DNA of 7,914 nt, taken from contig CAJUSP010000034.1 in assembly GCA_910589165.1 (NCBI GenBank), forward strand, positions 1 to 7,914, given 5' to 3'. The notes under the pieces are model-generated. The model was not told the origin of the DNA. It worked only from the letters and a program-made list of their open reading frames with translations, and made no database searches. Position numbers and translations under genes: made by a program. Positions 1 through 5,702 of the stretch are shown here, piece after piece; the stretch's first letter is position 1, and the number at the start of each line of letters is the position of its first letter. This DNA comes from an uncultured Adlercreutzia sp. GTDB lineage: Bacteria; Actinomycetota; Coriobacteriia; Coriobacteriales; Eggerthellaceae.

Positions 1-727
1 AGGTGAAGCGCGGGTCCACGCAGATGACCTTGGCGCCGCGCTCTTGGGCGCGCTTCACGGTCAGCCAGTCGTAGTAGCCGCGGCTGCGCTCCTGACGGCA
101 CCAGATGACGATGCAGTCGGTGTTGTTGCCGTCCCAGCCGGTGTACTGGGTCTCGTCGCCGTACAGGCGCTGGCTCGTGAAGTAGCTGCCCACCCAGCAC
201 AGGTTGCCCACGCCGAAGGTGGCGGTGGACCCCAGCTCAAGCCACAGCTTGTTGATGGCCTGGAACTGCAGCATGTCGCGGCCGGTGCCGTACTGGTGGG
301 CGATGGTGTGCCAGCCGTACTTCTCGCCGATCTCGGTGAAGCGGTCGGCGGCCTCCTGATAGGCCTCTTCCCAGGTGATGCGCTTCCACTGCCCTGAGCC
401 CTTCTCGCCCACGCGCTTCTGCGGGTAGCGCACGCGGGTGGGGTTGTACATCTCCTGGGGGATGGCGAAGGCGCGGCCGCACAGGGTTCCCTCGCTGAAC
501 AGATCGGGGTTGCCCTCGATCTTCACCAGGCGACCGTTCTCCACGGTGCCGAACAGGGCGCAGCGACCGTAGCACTGGCGGCAGGCACTGGGAATGACCT
601 GGATGTCGTCGCCGGTGCTGGCCTCGTCGTCGGCAAAAGAAGCCTCGGCCGCGCCCAGCACGAGCGCGCCGGCGGAAGCCACGGCGGTCGCCTTCACGAA
701 GCCACGACGTGTCAACTTCAATGACAT
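1..727 (-). CDS. Tat-exported molybdopterin oxidoreductase (DMSO reductase family), N-terminal part
   Basis: Read on the minus strand from ATG at 727, this gives 242 residues before the window edge, so most of the catalytic subunit is missing. It starts with a twin-arginine signal (LTRRGFVK at residues 5-12, then an Ala-rich hydrophobic stretch to about residue 32). A [4Fe-4S] motif follows, C-x2-C-x3-C-x26-C at Cys49, 52, 56 and 83, and the start of the Mo-bis-MGD domain, including VDPRFT at 238-242. This is the standard layout of exported DMSO-reductase-family catalytic subunits, which are folded with cofactor and moved across the membrane. Cys177 in GNLCW lies about where NapA-like enzymes place the cysteine that ligates Mo; this is inferred from position only. 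A strong Shine-Dalgarno GAGGAGGAG lies just upstream of the ATG. The substrate cannot be read from this part. Eggerthellaceae carry many such paralogs, including catechol dehydroxylases. Iron-sulfur and membrane partners, if any, lie outside the window. Confidence 0.93.
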   Translation of the reverse strand, partial: MSLKLTRRGFVKATAVASAGALVLGAAEASFADDEASTGDDIQVIPSACRQCYGRCALFGTVENGRLVKIEGNPDLFSEGTLCGRAFAIPQEMYNPTRVRYPQKRVGEKGSGQWKRITWEEAYQEAADRFTEIGEKYGWHTIAHQYGTGRDMLQFQAINKLWLELGSTATFGVGNLCWVGSYFTSQRLYGDETQYTGWDGNNTDCIVIWCRQERSRGYYDWLTVKRAQERGAKVICVDPRFT

Positions 728-779
728 GATTCTCCTCCTCTTATGAAGTTGTTCCCTCTTCTTCTCTCTCGCTAGTCGC

Positions 780-799
780 TTAGCTAACAAATAATTAGC
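780..799. promoter_or_regulatory. Candidate operator: cluster of TTAGC/GCTAA half-sites
   Basis: GCTAA (783-787) and TTAGC (795-799) form a 5-7-5 inverted repeat with an AT-rich spacer. A further half-site makes an overlapping perfect 8-mer, TTAGCTAA (780-787). The cluster sits just downstream of the predicted -10 element, roughly +15 to +35 of the molybdoenzyme transcript, where a bound protein would block transcription. The size and AT-richness suit a winged-helix repressor such as the MarR protein encoded next door, but that link is inference. Confidence 0.35.
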
Positions 800-820
800 A
801 CAGCAACTATTGATGGGGTA

Positions 821-849
821 ATAATATACTCCGAAACGGGGCAATGCAA
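821..849 (-). promoter_or_regulatory. Predicted sigma-70-type promoter of the molybdoenzyme gene
   Basis: On the minus strand TTGCAT (844-849) and TATTAT (821-826) are separated by exactly 17 nt, a good -35/-10 match in a locally AT-rich patch. The implied 5' leader is about 85 nt and purine-rich before the Shine-Dalgarno site. It lies downstream of marR, so the molybdoenzyme gene can be transcribed independently of marR. Prediction from consensus only. Confidence 0.5.
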
Positions 850-935
850 GCCCCTGGCAACGAGAATTTGCGCACACCGATGCCGACGCTTGGCGCGCTA
901 GGGGAGTTGAGGCAGGTGAAAGCTAGAAAAAGAGG

Positions 936-1385
936 CTACTGCTCTTCCAGGCTGCGGGCAGCGTTGGCGTCAATCTGGTCGAGCACGTCGAAGAAGACGC
1001 TCAAGTCCTCGTCGCTGATATGCTCGGCCAACTCGCTGTTGCGGCGCGCCACAGCGGGTTCCAGCTCGGCCAGAAGGCGGCTTGCCTCGGGGGTGGCCTC
1101 CACGATGTTCGCCCGACGGTCCTGAGGGTTGGGCGTGCGCACCACCAGCCCCCGTTGCACGAGCCGCTCGATGGATCGCGTGACGGTGGCCTGCTCCTTG
1201 CGCAGGCGCTCGGCCAGCTGCTTCTGGGTCATGGCGCCGTGTTCCTCAAGCTGGCTGAGCAGGTTCCACTGCCCCGGTGTGAGCCCGGCGGCGGCCACGC
1301 AGGCCTCGAGACTCTTATGCAGCGCGCGCTGGGTGTTGTACACACGGTATCCGATGTATTCGCGCTGACGCCGCTTAGAGACCAT
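936..1385 (-). CDS. MarR-family transcriptional regulator
   Basis: A complete 149-residue protein, normal for MarR regulators, which act as dimers on palindromic operators and usually respond to small aromatic or other ligands. N-terminal dimerisation helix (about 10-33), then a winged helix-turn-helix (about 35-98): the helix pair contains MTQKQLAERLRKEQATVTRSIERL, positions 52-75, and the wing carries the family's DRR motif at 89-91 (NPQDRRANIV). A C-terminal helical dimerisation segment (about 100-149) closes it. ATG at 1385 has AGGAGC about 6 nt upstream. The gene is divergent from rhaB across 268 bp and co-directional with the molybdoenzyme gene 208 bp downstream, so it could control either or itself. 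MarR proteins are not the usual rhamnose regulators, and the molybdoenzyme or an aromatic effector seems at least as likely. The family is clear; the target is unknown. Confidence 0.93.
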   Translation of the reverse strand: MVSKRRQREYIGYRVYNTQRALHKSLEACVAAAGLTPGQWNLLSQLEEHGAMTQKQLAERLRKEQATVTRSIERLVQRGLVVRTPNPQDRRANIVEATPEASRLLAELEPAVARRNSELAEHISDEDLSVFFDVLDQIDANAARSLEEQ

Positions 1386-1541
1386 GGGCCGCTCCTGTCG
1401 TTGGAAGGGGTTCTCCTACGAGGATAACGCTTTCCCCGCAGGCCGCGGGGGCAAGTTGGTCAAAGCTGACATATTGTCCGTTATTGGCGAGCCGCGCGGT
1501 CATCGTTGTTGATTTGTTACAGACGGGAACCTGTTTCGTCG

Positions 1542-1575
1542 CGCGGGGTTGAATCGCGGGGCCGACTGTTATAGT
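1542..1575 (+). promoter_or_regulatory. Predicted promoter of the rha operon with adjacent direct repeat
   Basis: TTGAAT (1549-1554) and TATAGT (1570-1575) form a sigma-70-like pair, but the spacer is only 15 nt, which would make a weak promoter likely to need an activator. A direct repeat CGCGGGG (1542-1548 and 1555-1561, 13-bp period) brackets the -35 and may be a protein-binding site or only GC-rich background. The implied leader to the rhaB ATG is about 70 nt. No textbook catabolite or rhamnose-regulator site was recognised. Confidence 0.35.
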
Positions 1576-1653
1576 GGGCGCCGTAACGACTTCGAATTGT
1601 GGTTGTACGCAGGGGAAACCTGATGAAACCACTCAGAGACAAGGAAGAAGCTC

Positions 1654-3204
1654 ATGGTGCAGGCCGCAGTTGAGTTGGCCCCTGAAGCTCTGTCCGGCTT
1701 GCGGCGCGACTGCTACGCCGCGGTGGACATCGGCGCCTCGTCGGGCCGCGTGGTCGTAGGCTACGTGGAAGACGGGCTCATTCGATTGCAGGAGGTGCAT
1801 CGCTTCGACAACCGCCAGGTGCGCCTGCGCGGCCACGACTGCTGGGATATCGACCTGCTGTTCGGCGAGCTGGTGCACGGCTTGGCGAAGTGCCCGGAGC
1901 TCGGGTTCGCCCCGAAATCGGTGGGCATCGACACCTGGGGCGTCGATTTCGTGCTGCTCGACGGCGACGACAATCTGGTGGGCGACCCGGTGGCCTACCG
2001 CGACGAGCGTACCCAGGGCATGTTCGAGGTGGCCGATGCCATCATGGCGCCCGAGGAGCTCTACCAGCGCACGGGCATCCAGCGCCAGCCCTTCAACACC
2101 ATCTACCAGTTCCTGGCCCTTCAGCGCGAGCACCCCGAGCAGCTGGAAGAGGCCGAGAGCTTCCTTATGATTCCCGACTATTTGGGCTTTCTGCTCACCG
2201 GCGAGAAGGCCATCGAGTACACCAACGCGTCCACGACTGGCATGCTGAACGCCGAGACCGGCGCCTGGGACGAGACGGTGCTGGCGGCCTTCGGCATTCC
2301 GCGGCGCCTGTTCCGCAACGTCACCATGGCCGGGGCGTGCCTGGGGAAGGTGAAGCCGGCCATCGCCGAGCGTATCGGCTACGAAACCTGCGTGGTGCTG
2401 CCCGCCACCCACGACACCGGCAGTGCCTATTTGGCCGTGCCCGCCTGCGATTTGCCGGCCGTGTTTCTGTCGTCGGGCACCTGGAGCCTTCTGGGCGTGG
2501 AGAACCGCAGCCCGCTGACGACCGCGGCGGCCTACGCCGAGAACTTCACCAACGAGGGCGGCTACCACTTCCGCTACCGCTTCCTGAAGAACATCATGGG
2601 CCTGTGGATGATTCAGTCGATCCGCCGCGAGCTGAACGGCATCACCTATGTGGTGGACGAGAAGGCTATCCGCAAGGGGAGGCTGCACCAGTACACCGGC
2701 ATCGAGGGCCTGGGCCGCGAGGTGGGTTTCGAAGACCTCATCAAGGCCGCCGACGACGCGGAAGCCGCCGGCAAGCAGGCCTCCATCGTGAACGTGAACG
2801 ACGATAGGTTCCTCTCGCCCGACTCCATGATCGAGGAAATCTGCGCGGTATGCGAGGAAACGGGCCAGGCCGTGCCGAAGACCTTGGGCGAGCTCATGAT
2901 CTGCGTCTACGAGAGCCTGGCGCGCTGCTACCGCGACGCCGTAGAGGGCCTGAGCACCCTGGCCGGCCACCCCTACAAGTCCATCAACATCGTCGGCGGC
3001 GGCTGCCGCGACGACCACCTGAACCGCCGCACGGCCGAGCTGTGCGGCCTGCCGGTATACGCCGGCCCCGTGGAGGGCACCGCGCTCGGCAACCTGGCCG
3101 TGCAGATGCTCGCCGACGGCGTCTTCCCCAACCTCCGCGCCGTGCGCGCCGCCATAGCCGAATCCTTCGACGTAAGAAAGATAGAACCCCACCAAAAGGA
3201 ATGA
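1654..3204 (+). CDS. rhaB: L-rhamnulokinase
   Basis: A cytoplasmic FGGY-family sugar kinase of 516 residues that phosphorylates L-rhamnulose with ATP to L-rhamnulose 1-phosphate, the second step of rhamnose catabolism. Visible landmarks are the N-terminal phosphate-binding loop VDIGASSGRV (24-33), the rhamnulokinase-typical GIDTWGVDF (91-99), THDTGSAYLA (252-261) with probable catalytic base Asp254, SSGTWSLLGVE (273-283), and the C-terminal nucleotide-binding region VGGGCRDDHLN (447-457) and AGPVEGTALGN (470-480). ATG at 1654 follows AAGGAAGAAG. It is slightly longer than the E. coli enzyme (about 489 residues): some 12 extra residues precede the first motif, and there is a charged insertion around 330-378. 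First gene of the operon, followed by a 190-bp spacer with a long hairpin before rhaA. The pathway neighbours make the assignment nearly certain. Confidence 0.97.
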   Translation: MVQAAVELAPEALSGLRRDCYAAVDIGASSGRVVVGYVEDGLIRLQEVHRFDNRQVRLRGHDCWDIDLLFGELVHGLAKCPELGFAPKSVGIDTWGVDFVLLDGDDNLVGDPVAYRDERTQGMFEVADAIMAPEELYQRTGIQRQPFNTIYQFLALQREHPEQLEEAESFLMIPDYLGFLLTGEKAIEYTNASTTGMLNAETGAWDETVLAAFGIPRRLFRNVTMAGACLGKVKPAIAERIGYETCVVLPATHDTGSAYLAVPACDLPAVFLSSGTWSLLGVENRSPLTTAAAYAENFTNEGGYHFRYRFLKNIMGLWMIQSIRRELNGITYVVDEKAIRKGRLHQYTGIEGLGREVGFEDLIKAADDAEAAGKQASIVNVNDDRFLSPDSMIEEICAVCEETGQAVPKTLGELMICVYESLARCYRDAVEGLSTLAGHPYKSINIVGGGCRDDHLNRRTAELCGLPVYAGPVEGTALGNLAVQMLADGVFPNLRAVRAAIAESFDVRKIEPHQKE

Positions 3205-3238
3205 GGAAGCCCCTCAACTGCTGACGAGCTAAGCGGGA

Positions 3239-3338
3239 CACGGGGTGTCCTGACCGAGCGAGTTCCGCAGCGACTGGAAATGTCCAGTGGACATTTCCAC
3301 AAAGCGAGGACTGTCTGAGCGAATCAGGATACCCCGTG
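3239..3338 (+). repeat. Long hairpin element 1 in the rhaB-rhaA spacer
   Basis: An outer stem of 15 pairs (3239-3253 with 3324-3338; CACGGGGTGTCCTGA against TCAGGATACCCCGTG) has a single G-U pair at 3247/3330. It encloses a 21-nt segment (3254-3274, containing GAGCGAG and AGCGAC), a nested perfect palindrome (3275-3299), and a second segment (3300-3323) carrying the core AGCGAGGACTGTCTGAGCGA (3303-3322). That core, the basal stem sequence and the 3' flank GTGGCCCG recur in the rhaA-rhaD spacer. No U-tract follows the stem, so it is not a standard terminator. It ends well before the rhaA Shine-Dalgarno site (3381-3390) and does not mask it. It may be a dispersed palindromic repeat or a structured mRNA element. 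Pairing is seen directly; function is unknown. Confidence 0.75.
3275..3299. repeat. Perfect 25-bp palindrome nested in element 1
   Basis: TGGAAATGTCCA (3275-3286) and its exact complement TGGACATTTCCA (3288-3299) flank a single G at 3287. As RNA it would form a strong apical hairpin with a slightly opened loop; as DNA it could be a binding site for a dimeric protein. It is absent from the shorter element 2, so it looks like a module added to the shared core. Confidence 0.8.
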
Positions 3339-3394
3339 GCCCGCCCCCGACGACTTTCAACAACAAAAAGTGACGACAACGGAAAGGAAGCAGC

Positions 3395-4648
3395 ATGACC
3401 ACTATGTACGATCTGGCGAAAGAGGAGTACGCCGCCCTCGGCATCGACACCGAGGCCGTCATGGAGAAGCTGGCGAAGAAGCCTATCTCCGTGCACTGCT
3501 GGCAGGGCGACGACGTGCTCGGCTTCGACCAGGAGGGCGGCCTGTCCGGCGGCATTCAGGCCACGGGCAACTACCCCGGCCGCGCCCGCAACTTCGAGGA
3601 GCTGACCGCCGACTTCGACGCCGCCATGGCCCTCGTGCCCGGTGCCAAGCGCATCAACCTGCACGCCTCCTACGCGGTGTTCACCGACGAGAATCCCTGG
3701 GTGGACCGCGACGCGCTGGAGTACAAGCACTTCGAGCCCTGGGTGCGCTGGGCCAAGGAGCGCGGCTACGGCGTCGACTTCAACCCCACCATCTTCGGCC
3801 ATCCGGCTATGAACAACGAGCTGTCGCTGTCGTCGCCCGACAAGGAAACTCGCGACTTCTGGATTCGCCACTGCAAGGCCTGCCGCAAGATTTCCCAGCA
3901 GATTGCCGAGGCGCTCGACGACGAGACGCTGTGCAACATCTGGATTCCCGACGGCCTGAAGGACGTGCCGGCCGATCGCTTTGGCCTGCGCGAGCGCCTG
4001 CGCGAGAGCCTCGACGAGATTTACACCGAGAAGTACGACCGCGTCATCGACTGCTGCGAGTCGAAGGTGTTCGGCATCGGCCTGGAGTCGATGACCGTGG
4101 GCTCCAATGAGTTCTACCTGGCCTACGCCGCCACCCACCCCGGCGTGTACGACCTGCTCGATTTGGGCCACTTCCACCCGACGGAGAACGTGGCCGACAA
4201 GCTGTCGAGCCTGCTCGTGTTCTTCGACAAGGTGCCGCTGCATGTGACCCGCCCGGTGCGCTGGGACTCCGACCACGTGGTGCTGTTCGACGACCCCATC
4301 AAGGAGGTGGCTACGGAAATTGCCGCCATCCCCGGAGCCTGGGACAAGGTCATCATTGGGCTCGACTTCTTCGATGCCTCCATCAACCGCGTGGGCGCCT
4401 GGGCCACCGGCACCCGCGCCATGGAGAAGAGCCTGCTGTACGCGCTGCTGCAGCCCTCGGCGCGCCTGAAGGAGCTGCAGGACACCTACCAGTTCACCGA
4501 GAAGATGATTCTCGGCGAGCAGGCGAAGTCGATGCCTTTCGGTGCCGTGTGGGACGAGTACTGCCGCCGCCAGAACGTGCCCGTTGACGGTGCCCTCTTC
4601 GTCGAAGTGTCCACCTACGAAGCAAAAATTCTCCCCGAGCGCGCCTAA
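3395..4648 (+). CDS. rhaA: L-rhamnose isomerase
   Basis: Cytoplasmic metal-dependent aldose-ketose isomerase converting L-rhamnose to L-rhamnulose, the first pathway step. At 417 residues it is almost the same length as the E. coli enzyme (419) and matches what I recall of it throughout: HCWQGDD (34-40), GGIQATGNYPG (52-62), NIWIPDG (181-187), ESKVFGIG (222-229), LDLGHFHPTE (255-264), RPVRWDSDHVV (286-296), IGLDFFDASINR (321-332). By alignment with the E. coli protein from memory, metal ligands would be Glu222, Asp256, His283 and Asp324, and catalytic metal-site residues His259, Asp291 and Asp293; all are present. ATG at 3395 has GGAAAGGAAG a few nt upstream. It follows rhaB after 190 bp and is followed within 2 nt of its stop by a short palindrome. 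No frameshift or truncation is visible. Assignment is secure. Confidence 0.98.
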   Translation: MTTMYDLAKEEYAALGIDTEAVMEKLAKKPISVHCWQGDDVLGFDQEGGLSGGIQATGNYPGRARNFEELTADFDAAMALVPGAKRINLHASYAVFTDENPWVDRDALEYKHFEPWVRWAKERGYGVDFNPTIFGHPAMNNELSLSSPDKETRDFWIRHCKACRKISQQIAEALDDETLCNIWIPDGLKDVPADRFGLRERLRESLDEIYTEKYDRVIDCCESKVFGIGLESMTVGSNEFYLAYAATHPGVYDLLDLGHFHPTENVADKLSSLLVFFDKVPLHVTRPVRWDSDHVVLFDDPIKEVATEIAAIPGAWDKVIIGLDFFDASINRVGAWATGTRAMEKSLLYALLQPSARLKELQDTYQFTEKMILGEQAKSMPFGAVWDEYCRRQNVPVDGALFVEVSTYEAKILPERA

Positions 4649-4650
4649 CC

Positions 4651-4668
4651 AGGGTATGCTCATACCCT
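4651..4668. repeat. 18-bp palindrome just after the rhaA stop
   Basis: AGGGTATG (4651-4658) and CATACCCT (4661-4668) are exact complements separated by CT, starting 2 nt after the rhaA TAA. As RNA it forms a 7-pair hairpin with a GCTC loop. No T-run follows, so it is not a good intrinsic terminator. A 3'-end stabilising or processing hairpin, or a protein-binding palindrome, are both possible. Confidence 0.6.
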
Positions 4669-4693
4669 TCGATAAGAGTTGAGTGTAGAGGGA

Positions 4694-4749
4694 TACGGGG
4701 TGGTGCTCACCAAGCGAGGACTGTCTGAGCGACTGAGCACTACCCCGTA
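4694..4749 (+). repeat. Long hairpin element 2 in the rhaA-rhaD spacer
   Basis: A 16-pair stem (4694-4709 with 4734-4749; TACGGGGTGGTGCTCA against TGAGCACTACCCCGTA) has one G-U pair (4702/4741) at the same place as in element 1. It closes a 24-nt loop containing the core AGCGAGGACTGTCTGAGCGA (4713-4732), identical to the one in the rhaB-rhaA spacer, and is followed by GTAGCCCG (4747-4754), matching GTGGCCCG after element 1. The upper stem differs from element 1 (TGCTCA instead of TCCTGA) but still pairs completely, so pairing is kept while sequence changes. No U-tract follows, and the rhaD Shine-Dalgarno site (4777-4782) is outside it. Confidence 0.75.
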
Positions 4750-4787
4750 GCCCGATGCTAGGGGAGTCACTACAGCAAGGAGTAAGA

Positions 4788-5693
4788 ATGGCTTTTCTTG
4801 ATCAAGCGCAGGAGATGCTTTCCCAAGGGCTCGATACGGCTCGCGGGGCGGTGTCGGGCGTGGCTATGGAGCAGCTGGGCTTCGTGCGCGGGTTCGTGCG
4901 GCTGTGCAACGACGGCTGGGACCAGGGCTGGCACGAGCGCAACGGCGGCAACCTCACCTACCGCCTGACCGACGAGGATGTTGAGACCGCCCGCAAGTTT
5001 TTCGACGTCGAGCCACGTGAATGGACGCCCATGGGCGTGAACGTGCCCAGCCTGGGCGGTGCGTACTTCCTTACCACGGGCACCGGCAACTACATGCGCA
5101 ACGTGGCCGGCAACCCGAAGAAGAACATCGGCATCGTGCAGCTGAACGAGGCCGGGGATGCCTATCGTATCGTCTGGGGCCTCGTCGACGGCGGCCGCCC
5201 CACTTCCGAGTTCCCGACCCACGTGATGAACCACGCCGTGCGTGCGGCGGCCACGAACGGCGAGTGTCGCGTTATCTACCACGCGCACCCCACGAACCTC
5301 ATCGCGCTCACCTTCGTGTTGCCCCTTGACGCGCGTACGTTCACCCGCGTGCTGTGGAAGGCCATGACCGAGTGCGTGGTGGTGTTTCCCCAGGGCGTGG
5401 GCGTGGTGCCGTGGATGGTGCCCGGCGGTGCCGACATCGCGAAGGCCACGAGCGAGCTCATGCGCGACCACGATGCCGTGGTGTGGGCCCAGCACGGGCT
5501 GTTCGTGTCGGGCGCCACGTTCGATTCCACCTTTGGGCTGCTGCACACCATCGAGAAGGCGGCCGATATCTACGGCAAGGCCCGCATGATGAACGGCGGC
5601 TCCGACGGGTTCATGAACACCATCACCGACGAGGGCCTGCGCCAAATTGCGAAGGACTTCAACATTTCCATCAACGAGAGCTATTTGGACTAG
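4788..5693 (+). CDS. rhaD: L-rhamnulose-1-phosphate aldolase
   Basis: Zinc-dependent class II aldolase of the RhaD/FucA/AraD family that cleaves L-rhamnulose 1-phosphate to dihydroxyacetone phosphate and L-lactaldehyde, the third pathway step. 301 residues against 274 in E. coli; the excess is an N-terminal extension of about 20 residues plus small insertions. Landmarks: WHERNGGNLTYRL (48-60), TTGTGNYMRNV (96-106), PTSEFPTH (138-145) with catalytic Glu141, IYHAHPTNLIALT (163-175) with zinc ligands His165 and His167, VVFPQGVGVVPWMVPG (198-213), and WAQHGLF (233-239) with third ligand His236. ATG at 4788 was chosen because AAGGAG ends 5 nt before it. An in-frame ATG at 4755 would add 11 residues but lacks a convincing Shine-Dalgarno site and starts next to the hairpin element. 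The stop overlaps the Shine-Dalgarno site of the next gene. Confidence 0.97.
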   Translation: MAFLDQAQEMLSQGLDTARGAVSGVAMEQLGFVRGFVRLCNDGWDQGWHERNGGNLTYRLTDEDVETARKFFDVEPREWTPMGVNVPSLGGAYFLTTGTGNYMRNVAGNPKKNIGIVQLNEAGDAYRIVWGLVDGGRPTSEFPTHVMNHAVRAAATNGECRVIYHAHPTNLIALTFVLPLDARTFTRVLWKAMTECVVVFPQGVGVVPWMVPGGADIAKATSELMRDHDAVVWAQHGLFVSGATFDSTFGLLHTIEKAADIYGKARMMNGGSDGFMNTITDEGLRQIAKDFNISINESYLD

Positions 5694-5702
5694 GAGACAA
5701 CC

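Noticed and set aside
44..575. Open frames on both strands within the molybdoenzyme region
   Set aside because: The minus-strand frame from ATG 727 carries a Tat signal, Fe-S cysteines and family motifs. The other frames are shadows without motifs.
926..948. Possible terminator of marR (AAGAG/CTCTT dyad with a T-run on the minus strand)
   Set aside because: The stem is only 5 strong pairs, extended by two G-U pairs that use up the T-run, and it overlaps the marR stop. Too weak to call.
1375..1632. 85-codon minus-strand frame across the marR-rhaB spacer
   Set aside because: It overlaps the marR start, has no convincing Shine-Dalgarno site or domain, and runs through the probable promoter region.
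3239..3338. Element 1 as an intrinsic terminator or a known riboswitch
   Set aside because: No U-tract follows the stem, and the core matches no riboswitch class I can recognise. A riboswitch inside an operon spacer with no anti-terminator or Shine-Dalgarno pairing is not supported.
4755..4787. Upstream in-frame start for rhaD at 4755
   Set aside because: No good Shine-Dalgarno site precedes it, whereas the ATG at 4788 has AAGGAG at ideal spacing. The extra 11 residues have no counterpart in known RhaD proteins.
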